Counted from the stretch's first letter, positions 26,813 to 36,141 are shown. The stretch: DNA of 64,000 bases from Bradyrhizobium ottawaense (GCF_900099825.1 NZ_LT629693.1:6397001-6461000); one strand, 5' to 3'. Notes: generated by a model not told the origin, from the letters alone. Program-made: numbers and translations.

Positions 26813-26919
26813 CACAACTGAGCGTCGCTTTTAGCCAACCGCCGCCGTTGGCAGTGACGCATCAACCCGGACACCGCACGACTTGAAACCAATCGCTTGA
26901 TCCCAAGGGGCAACTATCG

Positions 26920-27603
26920 ATGTTCAAACGACCATCAGTTCATTACGGGCGCATGCCCGAACCGGGTACACCCTACCAAAAGGCAGCGCAGGTTTGGGAC
27001 GAACGCATCGGATCGGCACGCGTGCAAGCCAAGAACTGGCGCCTGATGGCCTTTGGCTGCCTCATGCTGTCAGCCGGTCTAGCAAGCGGACTTGTCTGGC
27101 AATCGGCGCAAGGGTCGATCACGCCCTGGGTGGTTGAAGTCGATCATCTCGGGCAGGCCCAAAGGGTTACGCCGGCCAATACCGACTATCAACCCACCGA
27201 CGCTCAGATCGCCTACCACTTGGCCCGCTTTATCGAAGATGTCAGAAGCCTGCCGGCTGACGGCGTCGTTCTGCGTCAAAATTGGCTTCGGGCCTATGAT
27301 TTTACGACCGATCGCGGGGCGGCCGCGCTCAACGACTATGCGCGTAACAACGATCCCTTTGCCAAGTTGGGTAAGGCGCAGATCTCGGTCGATGTCTCGA
27401 GCGTCATCCGCGCGTCGTCGGAAAGTTTTCGGATCGCGTGGATCCAACGCATTTACGACAACGGCTCGCTGGGTTCGACCGAGCGCTGGACCGCCATTCT
27501 CACGGTCGTGATCGAGACGCCGCACGACGCCGAACGCCTGCGCAAAAACCCCCTTGGCGTCTACGTCCGCGCCATCAACTGGTCGAAGGAGTTGGGTCAG
27601 TGA
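26920..27603 (+). CDS. trbF: TrbF, VirB8-like protein
   Basis: 227 residues: cytosolic start (YGRMPEPGTPYQKAAQVWDE), one membrane segment (LMAFGCLMLSAGLASGLVW) and a periplasmic VirB8 domain ending NPLGVYVRAINWSKEL. A 107-base gap separates it from trbL; the gene itself is complete. It overlaps trbG. Confidence 0.9.
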   Translation: MFKRPSVHYGRMPEPGTPYQKAAQVWDERIGSARVQAKNWRLMAFGCLMLSAGLASGLVWQSAQGSITPWVVEVDHLGQAQRVTPANTDYQPTDAQIAYHLARFIEDVRSLPADGVVLRQNWLRAYDFTTDRGAAALNDYARNNDPFAKLGKAQISVDVSSVIRASSESFRIAWIQRIYDNGSLGSTERWTAILTVVIETPHDAERLRKNPLGVYVRAINWSKELGQ

Positions 27604-28634
27604 CCAAAACGACGCCTGACGCTTCTGCGAAGCTGCCCATTGCACGCCGCCAGCTCAACGTCACCTGGTCCGAATCTGTGGCCTCGAGGCGAACGCTCCT
27701 ATGTGCCCTTCTGCTTTGTACGTCCATTCTCGGAGGTTGCGCGACCTACATTCCGCCGGAGATGAGCTATGACACCGAAGTTCCGCCAATGCCGGCGCCT
27801 CCGATGCCGGTCGACGACAGACTGCAGCCGCTTCACGTTCCACCGCTCTGGAAACCTGTTCTGGGCGGCAAGTCGGGAGGCAAGGAAGAGGTCGAACCTG
27901 TGAGCCGGGTTGAGACAGCAAACAGCGCGGCGAGGGTCGAACCGCGCAAGAAGGGATATTTCAACGCGGCGCAAATCTACGCATACAGCCCCGGGGCGCT
28001 CTACCAGGTTTACGCCGCGCCCGGCCAGATCACGGATATTGCGCTCGAAGAGGGAGAGCAGTTGACGGGATCAGGACCAATCGCGGTCGGAGACACAGTG
28101 CGCTGGGTGGTGGGCGATACCGAGAGCGGGAGTGGTGACACGCGGCGCGTCCACATCCTGGTGAAGCCGACCCGCGCCTCGATCGAAACCAACCTTGTCG
28201 TCAATACCGATCGACGCACCTACCTGATCGAGCTCCGCTCCCGTGAGCGGCCATACATGCCATCCGTTGCCTGGTACTACCCGGAAACCGTTCGCGAACG
28301 ATCGCGAACGGCCGCCCTGAGACCCGTTCTTCCGGATCCGGCCCAGCGTGTCTTTCGTTACGCGATCGAAGGGGACAGTCCACCCTGGCGGCCGCTAGCA
28401 GCGTATGATGATGGCCGCAAGGTCTATATCGAATTCCCGCAAGGGATTGTGCAAGGCGAGATGCCACCCCTCTTCGTCATCGGCCCCGACGGCAAGACCC
28501 AACTCGTCAACTATCGCGCCTACGGCAATGTGTTTATCGTAGATCGGCTATTTGCAGCCGCAGAACTGCGGCTCGGTGGTGAGCACCAGCAGAAGGTCAG
28601 AATTGTCAGGACTGACGGGAGGCCCTCGTCATGA
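27600..28634 (+). CDS. trbG: TrbG, VirB9-like outer-membrane-complex protein
   Basis: About 344 residues from GTG 27600, overlapping the trbF stop. A lipoprotein signal (LLLCTSILGGC) precedes the VirB9 domain with YSPGALYQVYAAPGQITDIA, IETNLVVNTDRRTYLIELRS and NYRAYGNVFIVDRLFAAAEL. It forms the outer ring of the channel with TrbI. No ATG lies before the signal sequence, so GTG is required. Confidence 0.88.
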   Translation: MTKTTPDASAKLPIARRQLNVTWSESVASRRTLLCALLLCTSILGGCATYIPPEMSYDTEVPPMPAPPMPVDDRLQPLHVPPLWKPVLGGKSGGKEEVEPVSRVETANSAARVEPRKKGYFNAAQIYAYSPGALYQVYAAPGQITDIALEEGEQLTGSGPIAVGDTVRWVVGDTESGSGDTRRVHILVKPTRASIETNLVVNTDRRTYLIELRSRERPYMPSVAWYYPETVRERSRTAALRPVLPDPAQRVFRYAIEGDSPPWRPLAAYDDGRKVYIEFPQGIVQGEMPPLFVIGPDGKTQLVNYRAYGNVFIVDRLFAAAELRLGGEHQQKVRIVRTDGRPSS

Positions 28635-29851
28635 ATGCTCAGAACGGAAACGATCACGAGCAGGTGGTTCCGCAGCAAATACAGGACGAGCAGTCCAAGA
28701 GCTTCCGGTTAAGCGCGGAGCATCCGCGCGTGACACGGTTGTCACGAAAGGTCCTGGCGGGAGGGAGTGCGGTTGCGTTGCTTGTCATCGCTGGAGCTGT
28801 GTTGTGGTCGTTGCAGAGCAATCGCTCCCGAAACCAGGCGGCCGATGAGCTCTACAGCACCGATCATCACAATATTGCCGACGGCATTGCGGCGCTGCCG
28901 AAAGACTACGCGGGTGTGGAACGCCAAGTGATCCCGCAACTCGGTCCGCCGCTCCCTGGAGACCTTGGCCGGCCAATTCTTGCTGCTCAAGGGCAGTCGC
29001 CGACGATCGGCGCCACGGCTCCAGATGCGGAACAGCAGCGCCGGGACCAGGAAGCCGAAGCAGCCCGTATCAGCCATTTGTTTGCTTCGACCAATGGAAG
29101 AGAAGCACGTCCGCCTGCTGCCGTGGCTCAGGGGAGCGACCGAAATGCTCCATCGATCTCGACCAGCAATAGCGACGATGGATCCGCGCAGAACGGTCAG
29201 GACAGGAAACTCGCCTTCGTCAACGCATCCGTGGATCGCCGTACAGTAAGCCCCGACCGCGTCACCAAGCCGCCCTCACCGTATATCGTGCAGGCTGGAA
29301 CCGTCATTCCGGGAGCCCTGATCACCGGGATCCGATCGGACCTTCCAGGCCAGATCACGGCGCAAGTCAGCGAAGGTGTTTATGACACGCCGACCGGCCG
29401 TTTTCTGCTTGTCCCGCAGGGGGCGCGGCTAATCGGCATCTACGATAGCCAAATAGCCTTTGGCCAATCCCGGCTGCTGCTCGTCTGGACGCGGTTGATC
29501 ATGCCGAACGGTCGCTCGATCGTGTTGGAGCGCCAGCAGGGCGCTGACACGGCGGGATATTCTGGGCTGCAAGATGAAGTCGACAATCATTGGGGGGAAC
29601 TATTCAAGTCGGCGGCTCTCTCCACTTTGCTGGCTGTCGGCACGGAGCTTGGCGCGGGTTCCGATAGCAACAACAATGACAGTACAATTATCCAGGCATT
29701 GCGACACGGAGCAGGGGACGCGCTGAATCAAACCGGCCAGCAGGTTGTTCGTCGCAGCCTCAATATTCAGCCGACTCTGACCATACGACCGGGTTTTCCG
29801 GTTCGTGTCATTGTTAATCGAGATCTAGTTCTCGAGCTATACAGGGGATGA
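28631..29851 (+). CDS. trbI: TrbI, VirB10-like channel protein
   Basis: 406 residues. The membrane segment is at about 45-62 (AVALLVIAGAVLWSL). A proline/Asn-rich linker follows, then the VirB10 domain (YIVQAGTVIPGALITGIRSD and GRFLLVPQGARLIGIYDSQI). The end NIQPTLTIRPGFPVRVIVNR is conserved. It bridges the inner and outer membranes. Confidence 0.9.
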   Translation: MNAQNGNDHEQVVPQQIQDEQSKSFRLSAEHPRVTRLSRKVLAGGSAVALLVIAGAVLWSLQSNRSRNQAADELYSTDHHNIADGIAALPKDYAGVERQVIPQLGPPLPGDLGRPILAAQGQSPTIGATAPDAEQQRRDQEAEAARISHLFASTNGREARPPAAVAQGSDRNAPSISTSNSDDGSAQNGQDRKLAFVNASVDRRTVSPDRVTKPPSPYIVQAGTVIPGALITGIRSDLPGQITAQVSEGVYDTPTGRFLLVPQGARLIGIYDSQIAFGQSRLLLVWTRLIMPNGRSIVLERQQGADTAGYSGLQDEVDNHWGELFKSAALSTLLAVGTELGAGSDSNNNDSTIIQALRHGAGDALNQTGQQVVRRSLNIQPTLTIRPGFPVRVIVNRDLVLELYRG

Positions 29852-29858
29852 AAGTCAG

Positions 29859-30098
29859 GTGCCGAAACTTAAGATCGAAACACTTCTGGACGAAAAACCA
29901 GTCAAGATCATGGCGGAGTTGCCAGCCGCAGTACATCGAGATTTAGTCGCCTACGCGGAGGCTCTGGCACGCGAAACCGGTCAAGCGATAGAGCCGACCA
30001 AACTGATTGCGCCCATGTTAGCGCGGTTCATGGCCGCGGACAGAGGATTTGCGAGGTCAAAGCGCATTCATCGTTCACCGACGGTCGGTGACGGATAG
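29859..30098 (+). CDS. DUF2274 protein at the end of the trb operon
   Basis: 79 residues from GTG 29859, 7 bases after trbI. LPAAVHRDLVAYAEALARET and KLIAPMLARFMAADRGF match DUF2274, a small helical family found only at the end of trb operons. Its function is unknown; a DNA-binding or regulatory role is possible. It overlaps the convergent LysR gene by 31 bases. Confidence 0.8.
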   Translation: MPKLKIETLLDEKPVKIMAELPAAVHRDLVAYAEALARETGQAIEPTKLIAPMLARFMAADRGFARSKRIHRSPTVGDG

Positions 30099-31027
30099 CG
30101 CTCGGTTAAGAAAGTCAGAAACCGGTGTAGGGCTGGATTTTCGTTGTTCGGGAGCCAATGAGCATAGAAGCATACGTCCATCTGACCTCGGTCGTCGTGT
30201 AACTCACGGCAAACCACATTGTTTCCGACAACTCCAGTATCGGAGTCTAGCGTAAAGCTCACGCCGAGTCCCATACTTGTAAAGCCGTAAACTAAGTGTC
30301 GGCTTACGTCATGTCGCTGCACGTTTTGGGCGATCCCATGCATCAAAAGCTCCGATTCAATCATCTCCTCCAGGCTACCTGCTTGATCTGACGTTCCGAG
30401 CAAAATGGTTTGATCATGAAGATCTGTCCAACGGATCGTTTCGCGAGCAGCTAGAGGATGAGCAGCCGACAGCAAAACAAAAATGCGTTCGTGCCAAAGC
30501 GCTAGTGCTCCAAGGGCGATCGACCTGGATCCTCCGGGAACAATGATAATATCTGCGGCTGTACTCTGGAGAAATCTGTGTAACGCCGGCGGCGATCGCT
30601 CAATCGCGGCCATTTCAATCCGCGTACAGCGCCGTCCAAAGTCAGCTAAGAGATCCCTCAGTGTCCCTGTTGCAACGGATGTGCACAGGCCAACCGATAG
30701 GCGACCAGATTCACCACGCGCGATGTCGGCTGTTGATTCGAGAAGTGCGTCAATTTGGTCCAAGATCACGTTAGCACGATTTAGGAAGATGTGGCCCGCG
30801 AAAGTAGGCTGTATGCCCGCCGACGATCGCTCGAACAGGGCGGTCCCAACAAGGTGCTCGAGTTGAGCCACCGACCGACTCAATGCCGAGTGCCGAATAG
30901 AAAGTAGGCGAGCGGCCTTCCGAAAACTGCCGCAACTGTGTGCTAGTACCGCGGATCGAAGATGCTTGAGCTCGATCGCGTGTCCTGAAAAGCGGCGGTC
31001 GGAGTTGGCCGAAAGTTGCGCATCCAC
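30068..31027 (-). CDS. LysR-type regulator convergent with trb
   Basis: 319 residues. The winged HTH lies at about 18-77 (ELKHLRSAVLAHSCGSFRKA, LLSIRHSALSRSVAQLEHLV), and the effector domain follows (GRLSVGLCTSVATGTLRDLL). A LysR gene of this kind commonly closes trb modules in these elements. Its target may be the trb operon or distant genes. Codon usage is less GC-rich than trb. Confidence 0.8.
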   Translation of the reverse strand: MDAQLSANSDRRFSGHAIELKHLRSAVLAHSCGSFRKAARLLSIRHSALSRSVAQLEHLVGTALFERSSAGIQPTFAGHIFLNRANVILDQIDALLESTADIARGESGRLSVGLCTSVATGTLRDLLADFGRRCTRIEMAAIERSPPALHRFLQSTAADIIIVPGGSRSIALGALALWHERIFVLLSAAHPLAARETIRWTDLHDQTILLGTSDQAGSLEEMIESELLMHGIAQNVQRHDVSRHLVYGFTSMGLGVSFTLDSDTGVVGNNVVCRELHDDRGQMDVCFYAHWLPNNENPALHRFLTFLTERYPSPTVGER

Positions 31028-31349
31028 TTGGACACCTCTGGCATTCGGCGATATAGGTGATCTGCGCAGGGTAGGTTAACTTAGATCCGAGCGCAGCTGT
31101 ATGATTTAACAGGGAGCATTTCTCCTAAGAGCCTGACCGAAAAAGGAGTGAGTGATTTTGGCAGGCTGTGATTCCTTCGGATTTGCAAAGATTCGAGGGA
31201 GGGCACGATGCCGTGGACCGACGCAATGGACTGCGCTACGCAAGCGATCTGACCGCTGCGACATCAGGCTCTCCGATCACATCATTCGGAAATCGGAAAG
31301 TTCGTACCCAAATCACCCCTATATTCGCGTCTCAATCCGTTAGGGTTCA
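31028..31349. other. Intergenic DNA upstream of the LysR gene
   Basis: I find no gene. Short plus-strand frames at 31152-31353 have no recognisable domain. It holds the promoter region of the LysR gene. Confidence 0.35.
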
Positions 31350-31568
31350 ATGATGTCGGATGAGCACGTCAGGTCTTCGGACCTCGTTGAGATCGCTCGC
31401 AGAAGCGGTGACTTTCGGAAGCACTGTGGTGTCGTGCTGGGAGCCTTTCTGTACATTTGGTCCATCAACGCCACACGATCGCGATCGATCTAGTGGAGCG
31501 GCCTCATCACGGCTCTAATCGGTGCTGTGGTCGTATGGTTCAAGGGCCGGTGGATCGGTGGTCATTGA
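31350..31568 (+). pseudogene. Small membrane-protein frame with an internal TAG
   Basis: The frame starts ATGATGTCGGATGAGCACG and runs 72 codons to TGA, interrupted once by TAG at about 31491-31493. Both halves are hydrophobic (HCGVVLGAFLYIWSIN and GLITALIGAVVVWFKGRWIG), suggesting a two-helix membrane protein broken by a nonsense mutation. I do not recognise the family. Confidence 0.35.
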
Positions 31569-31872
31569 ACGAGACGGCACCGGGCAGTCAGTGACGGCCG
31601 CAGCGGCGGATCTCGCCGAAGAAAATACTGATCAGCCAACTCCGCGGGGAGCAGGCCAGCGCGTGATTCTGCGATGCGAGCTAGATCGGCGTTGAGCGAA
31701 GCTAAATGCTTGATGGACTTCAAATGGGGCGCTGTTTCACCACCTATGAGAGGATTTCGCTTCCGGAGCGACGGGCACCCTAAAAGACTAAGCAGGTGCT
31801 TGCGTTGCGGCCCCGCGATGACCTGCTTCCTGTTTGATCTGCTTGGACTTCTCAGTTGACTCCAGCTCGTCT
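31569..31872. other. Intergenic DNA before traI
   Basis: No gene supported; frames on either strand lack domain features. A traR gene is often next to traI in related elements and is not here. Confidence 0.35.
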
Positions 31873-31890
31873 CCTGTAGAATTTGACAGG
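31873..31890 (+). promoter_or_regulatory. lux-box-like site before traI
   Basis: CCTGTAGAATTTGACAGG is an 18-bp imperfect palindrome (CCTGT/ACAGG arms) closely resembling the Vibrio lux box pattern CTGTA-N-TACAG. It lies 55 bases before the traI start, a normal position for LuxR-type activation, giving positive feedback. Confidence 0.6.
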
Positions 31891-31945
31891 CGAACCAGCG
31901 GTTGTGGTCTGATTTTGTGATCTCTGCGTCATTTTGCGAGAGGTC

Positions 31946-32581
31946 ATGATGAAAGCCGTTGCGCTTGGAAGCAGCCAGTTCGGTAACCACCTTGGTTTGC
32001 TCAGAGCTATGTATCAGCTACGCGGCAGGGTCTTTCAGGATCGCCTGAACTGGAATGTAGTTGTCTCCGGGGGGCTCGAACTTGACGTCTTTGACACGCT
32101 AAATCCTTTCTATCTGCTGGTGCTGTCGGACAATGACGATGTCGTCGGATGCGTGAGGTTGCTGCCGACTACGGCACCAACGATGCTCGGAGAGACATTT
32201 TCAGCGCTGTTGGATGGCCACCCAGTGCCACGAAGCGAAACGATTCTTGAAAGCTCGCGCTTCTGCGTTGATACGAGGCTCGCCGGGGAGTTGGGCGCAC
32301 ACGGCTTGAACCGAGCCACGTTCATGTTGTTCGCCGCCATGATTGAAGGTATTCGTGCCGTCGATGCAAAGTCGATCGTGACCGTAACCGATCTGCGTAT
32401 GGAACGGGTCCTCCGGCGCGCAGGCTGGCCGCTTGAGCGTATTGCGTCGCCGCGTCCGATCGGGGCGACCATGGCGCTCGCGGGCTATCTGCACGATTCA
32501 GATGAGGTGTTGGCTACGATGTATCGCCAAGCAGGTGTTGTGGGGCCGGTGTTAGGAACACCGTCGAACGTCCAGGCCTGA
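31946..32581 (+). CDS. traI: TraI/LuxI-type acyl-homoserine-lactone synthase
   Basis: 211 residues from ATG 31946. Conserved LuxI residues are seen: RGRVFQDRLNW (Arg and Trp of the N-terminal pocket), LDVFD with the acidic residues, VVGCVRLLPTTAPTML, and ESSRFCVD. It would make an acyl-homoserine lactone from SAM and acyl-ACP to signal donor density. The partner receptor lies 9 kb away at 41527. A lux-box-like site precedes it. Confidence 0.88.
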   Translation: MMKAVALGSSQFGNHLGLLRAMYQLRGRVFQDRLNWNVVVSGGLELDVFDTLNPFYLLVLSDNDDVVGCVRLLPTTAPTMLGETFSALLDGHPVPRSETILESSRFCVDTRLAGELGAHGLNRATFMLFAAMIEGIRAVDAKSIVTVTDLRMERVLRRAGWPLERIASPRPIGATMALAGYLHDSDEVLATMYRQAGVVGPVLGTPSNVQA

Positions 32582-32673
32582 AACAAACGCGATGCTGGCC
32601 GACCCGCGTCATAGCCGCGTTTTGATCCATCGGCTCGCTGCGCAGGACGCGAAGCTGTGCAGAATTCAGATGG

Positions 32674-33120
32674 TTGGCGCAGCCACGTAACATTGCTGTC
32701 GGCGGCGCGAGACATCTTCAACATTCATGCTGCGTCGTTAGAGAAAACGACCCCGCAGGATCGGCAGACCCTGTCTCTGCATTTGCGGTCGTGGATGTCG
32801 ATCCTTTGCGTTTGTGGCGTGACGGGTCACGCGCGCTGTCCCTCGCAATGGGGAAGGCCGGCATTGTGTTCCTTGGGGGCGCATTGCTCAAGGAGGACGT
32901 GCTGATCGCGGCCCTTGAAGGAGGTGCCCACGGATATGATGTTCGCGTGCTTGCGGATCTCTCGGTGCCGAGGCGGGAAGGCGATCGCCCGCTCGTCTTC
33001 AACCCGTTTGCCCTGCATGGCGTTCTAACCATTACGGTTCGGCAGGCCCTCCTCGAATGGGCCGTGTCGTGCGACGGTCCGGTCGCGATAGGCAAGGTGC
33101 GGCCGCTTCTATCCTGTTGA
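32674..33120 (+). CDS. Isochorismatase-fold-like protein, probably truncated
   Basis: 148 residues. The C-terminal half (GIVFLGGALLKEDVLIAALE, GAHGYDVRVLADLS) resembles the end of isochorismatase-like hydrolases, where a Cys normally follows the glycine-rich turn. Here no Cys is seen at that point. The N-terminal third looks disordered and lacks the first Asp motif. It may be a divergent or decayed gene downstream of traI. Confidence 0.4.
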   Translation: MAQPRNIAVGGARHLQHSCCVVRENDPAGSADPVSAFAVVDVDPLRLWRDGSRALSLAMGKAGIVFLGGALLKEDVLIAALEGGAHGYDVRVLADLSVPRREGDRPLVFNPFALHGVLTITVRQALLEWAVSCDGPVAIGKVRPLLSC

Positions 33121-33164
33121 AGCGCGCCCGGGCGGGTCTCGTGAAACCGAGGAGGGATGGACAA

Positions 33165-33182
33165 ACATAACAACTGTTGTGT
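33165..33182. promoter_or_regulatory. TetR-type operator, site 1
   Basis: ACATAACA-AC-TGTTGTGT, 8-base arms with one mismatch. It is 35 bases before the first saccharopine-dehydrogenase-like gene and belongs to a set of four near-identical sites in this cluster. Confidence 0.65.
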
Positions 33183-33217
33183 AAATTGGTCACGTCGTTT
33201 GGAGGGAGATCGGTTTA

Positions 33218-34399
33218 ATGCGAGTGGTTGTGTTGGGCGGCGCGGGCGGCATGGGCCGTGCCGCGGTCAGAGTGGCCGTGGAGCTCGATTTCGTTTGCGA
33301 GGTCGTGGTGGCCGATCGCCACTTCGCCGGCGCGGAGGAGGTCGCGGCGCGGCATCGCGGCAGGGCGCGCCCGGTCCGCGTCGATGTCCGTGATGAGCGC
33401 GCTCTCGCCGGGCTGCTCGATGGCGCCGACGTGGTGATGAATGCGTCGGGGCCATTTTTCGAGCTCGGTGTACCGGTCCTCGAGGGCGCAATCGCAGCCG
33501 GCGCGCACTATCTCGACATCTGCGACGACTGGGAGCCGACGCTCGAGATGCTTCAGCTGGATGCGCGTGCGAAGGCGCGCGGCGTCACTGCGGTGCTAGG
33601 GATGGGCGCGAGCCCGGGGCTGACCAACCTGCTGGCGGTGACGGCGGCGCGGGCGCTGGAGCGGCCGCGCGAGCTCTTGACGGGCTGGTCAATCGATGGC
33701 GCGGAGGAGACAACCGGCCACGGCAAATCGCCGTCGGACGAGCCGAGTGCCGCCTTGGTCCACTGGATGCAGCAATTGTCAGGTGAAATCCGCATCCACA
33801 GTGGGGGCGCGGCGGCCCTGGTGAAGCCGCTGCAGCGCCGGGAGATAGACTTTCCCAATATTGGCCGGATCGCGGTCTGGACTGTCGGTCATCCGGAAGC
33901 GGTCACGCTGCCGCGTGTCTTTGCCGGGCTGCAGGCCTGCGCCAACGTTATGACGGGTGCGAACGAGCGCACTTTTGCCGGCCTGCGCGCGCTGCAGACT
34001 CTCGTCGACAGCAAGATCCTGTCGCTGAAGGAGGCAGCCCGCGAACTCAGAAAATCTGACAATGGTTCAGGAGCTGAGCGCGGGCGGTCTGGCGCGGTGA
34101 CCGACCGGCCATCCCTATTCGGATGGGCGAGCGGCGAGAAGGCTGGCCAAGCTGTGATTTGTGCCGCATCGCTGCGCGGCCTGCCGCCGGGCGGTATGGC
34201 CGGGGTGACCGGTGTGCCGCTCGGTCTGGCTCTGCATCTGTTTGCGCGCGCGGCCACGCGGCCACCCGTCGGCGTGCTGACGCCAGAGGAGGTGATCGAC
34301 CCGGCATGGTTCTTCGATCTGTTCGCCCCGTACTGCGGCTTTGCATCCGGTGCCGACCTTGTCGCCATCGGGGAGCAGGCCGTGGACAACGGAGGCTAA
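33218..34399 (+). CDS. Saccharopine-dehydrogenase-like NAD(P) protein 1
   Basis: 393 residues. The Rossmann start is RVVVLGGAGGMGRAAVRVAV. DADVVMNASGPFFELGVPVL-like sequence follows, then HYLDICDDWEPTLEML and GMGASPGLTNLLAV, all typical of the saccharopine dehydrogenase NADP-binding family. Members include trans-acting enoyl reductases and other oxidoreductases, so the substrate cannot be told. It is a clear paralogue of the gene at 37393, with the CDDWEPT/CDDWQPT and GASPG blocks shared. It starts the TetR-controlled cluster. Confidence 0.75.
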   Translation: MRVVVLGGAGGMGRAAVRVAVELDFVCEVVVADRHFAGAEEVAARHRGRARPVRVDVRDERALAGLLDGADVVMNASGPFFELGVPVLEGAIAAGAHYLDICDDWEPTLEMLQLDARAKARGVTAVLGMGASPGLTNLLAVTAARALERPRELLTGWSIDGAEETTGHGKSPSDEPSAALVHWMQQLSGEIRIHSGGAAALVKPLQRREIDFPNIGRIAVWTVGHPEAVTLPRVFAGLQACANVMTGANERTFAGLRALQTLVDSKILSLKEAARELRKSDNGSGAERGRSGAVTDRPSLFGWASGEKAGQAVICAASLRGLPPGGMAGVTGVPLGLALHLFARAATRPPVGVLTPEEVIDPAWFFDLFAPYCGFASGADLVAIGEQAVDNGG

Positions 34400-34650
34400 G
34401 ATGAAAATGCTTCCAGTTGCGCGGCGCGGCGCGGCGCGGGCGCGGGCAGCATCACCTGGCGGCTCCATTCAGCCCGCTGGATGCGCGAGCGCTGCCGCTG
34501 ACGTTCATCTTCCTCGGCGGGTTCGAATAAGGAGCGCCGAGAATCCGGGGCGGCGTATGCCGTCACCGGAAAATCCAATCGGGATAATCCGCGCATCCAC
34601 CGTCCTACGCCCCTTCGAGCGGATACAATTAGCGATGTCGAGGTACTTCA

Positions 34651-35541
34651 ATGCAAGGTCCAACATCTAGTCACGCCAGCCTTGCTTGGCACAGCGAGGG
34701 CGGCTCCGCTGACGTTCCTATCCTCCTGATTCACGGCTTGGGCCAGACCTTACAGGATTGGCCCAGCGCTTTTGTGACTGGGCTCGCCGGCACGGGGCGT
34801 CGGGTGATCCGGTTCGACAACCGCGATGTCGGCCGATCCCCGCGGTACGATGAGCTCGGTGCGCCGCCACTGCTACGCTTGTGGCTGTGCAGCACGTTGC
34901 GGCTGCCGCAATGGGTTAGGCCGCCGTATATGGTCGCGGACATGGCGTCGGACGCGGTGGCCCTGCTGGACGCGCTGAACATTCCCGTTGCGCATCTGGT
35001 CGGCGCCTCAATGGGAGGGATGATCGCGCAGCATATCGCTCTGGCTCATCCGAAGCGCGTCCGGTCGCTTACCCTGATCATGTCCTCGTCGGGCGCGCCC
35101 GCGCTGCCGCCACCGCGCGGCGACGTGCAGCGGGTGCTCAGCAACCGGGAGCCGGATGATCTCCAGGCCGCGATCACGTCGGCCTATGCATTCCGCCGCC
35201 TGATCGCAGGGCCTCTTCAGTCGAACGACCAAGCCGAGCTGGAGCGGCGCGTCGCGCGTTCGACGGCCTACGGATGGCCGAACCGGAGCGGTGTCGCGCG
35301 GCAATATGCGGCGATCCTGGCGGACCGGCGCCGGTACCGGCTGCTGAGCCAGATCAAGGCGAAATGTCTGGTCATTCATGGCGAGCAGGACCCGCTACTG
35401 CCGATCGCCCACGGCCGGGACGCCGCAGCGCGGATTTCCGGCAGCCGCTTCGTGTCGCTGGCGGCGATGGGGCACGAGATCACTCCGGCACTCTGCGCCT
35501 CCATCCTAACCGAAATCGCGACGCTACTCCGCGATGCGTGA
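34651..35541 (+). CDS. Alpha/beta hydrolase
   Basis: 296 residues. The oxyanion-hole motif LLIHGLGQTLQDW is near residue 25, and the nucleophile elbow is LVGASMGGMIAQH with Ser near 117. The catalytic Asp lies in IHGEQDPLLP and the His in AAMGHEI. Next to a Baeyer-Villiger-type monooxygenase it would logically hydrolyse the ester or lactone product. About 250 bases of non-coding DNA separate it from the previous gene. The small GC-rich frame there is not convincing. Confidence 0.85.
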   Translation: MQGPTSSHASLAWHSEGGSADVPILLIHGLGQTLQDWPSAFVTGLAGTGRRVIRFDNRDVGRSPRYDELGAPPLLRLWLCSTLRLPQWVRPPYMVADMASDAVALLDALNIPVAHLVGASMGGMIAQHIALAHPKRVRSLTLIMSSSGAPALPPPRGDVQRVLSNREPDDLQAAITSAYAFRRLIAGPLQSNDQAELERRVARSTAYGWPNRSGVARQYAAILADRRRYRLLSQIKAKCLVIHGEQDPLLPIAHGRDAAARISGSRFVSLAAMGHEITPALCASILTEIATLLRDA

Positions 35542-35545
35542 TTGG

Positions 35546-35580
35546 GATGTCCATGTGCGAATGCGCATGGACATCTCTTT
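35546..35580. terminator. Terminator between convergent genes
   Basis: GATGTCCATG and CATGGACATC form a 10-bp stem around TGCGAATGCG, followed by TCTTTCGTT. It lies between the hydrolase stop and the convergent DUF2147 gene and may serve both. Confidence 0.6.
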
Positions 35581-35627
35581 CGTTCAAGACCGGCCGCCGA
35601 AGCGGAGGCTCCTCATCTCGCGTGCGC

Positions 35628-36041
35628 TCAGCGGCACGGCTGACTCGGCTGGGATGTCTTCACCCAGGTCTCGCCGTCGCTACCGCCGAGCAGCAGCTTG
35701 GACGCATCACCGGTCACCTTGAAACCGCGCTCAGTTTTGCCGGTCGCGGGATCGTAGGCGGAAGCATTGTCGCCGGACCGTGCGAACTGCAGCACGGCCA
35801 TGCCGCAGATTGGGCGCGAGCGTCTGGCAGGGTTCGGATTTCCCCGGTCCAGTTCGCCGTCCTTCAAATCCTGGCCCCACACCAGAATCCCGCAGATGTT
35901 GCTGCCGCACGGTTCGAGCTTGACGATACCGGTCTTGTCTTGCGTCAGAAAGTAACCGGATTCGGGGGTCTGTCCGGCCGATGCGGGAGCGTTGAGCACG
36001 AAGATCGCTGCGGCCGCGAGCGCGATGGATGGCTGTCGCAT
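35628..36041 (-). CDS. DUF2147 secreted protein
   Basis: 137 residues from ATG 36041, with a signal peptide (SIALAAAAIFVLNAPASAG). The DUF2147 core is visible: GYFLTQDKTGIVKLEPCGSN, then CGILVW, and CGMAVLQF with GFKVTGDASKL near the end. Longer upstream starts would bury the signal peptide. The function is unknown; family members are periplasmic. Its promoter region holds two TetR-type operators shared with the divergent porin gene. Confidence 0.75.
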   Translation of the reverse strand: MRQPSIALAAAAIFVLNAPASAGQTPESGYFLTQDKTGIVKLEPCGSNICGILVWGQDLKDGELDRGNPNPARRSRPICGMAVLQFARSGDNASAYDPATGKTERGFKVTGDASKLLLGGSDGETWVKTSQPSQPCR

Positions 36042-36123
36042 ATCAGTTTCTCCTGTTTTCGATGAGAGATGATCCGGTGCGCCAGCGTTCGATTGGTCGC
36101 GCCGCATCTCGGTCATAAATAAA

Positions 36124-36141
36124 TCACAACAGTTGTTGTGT
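36124..36141. promoter_or_regulatory. TetR-type operator, site 2
   Basis: TCACAACA-GT-TGTTGTGT, one arm mismatch. It is 83 bases before the DUF2147 start on the minus strand. Confidence 0.65.

Noticed and set aside
31562..31990. 142-codon minus-strand frame before traI as a possible broken traR
   Set aside because: No LuxR helix-turn-helix or ligand-domain residues are present, and the true traR lies at 41527.
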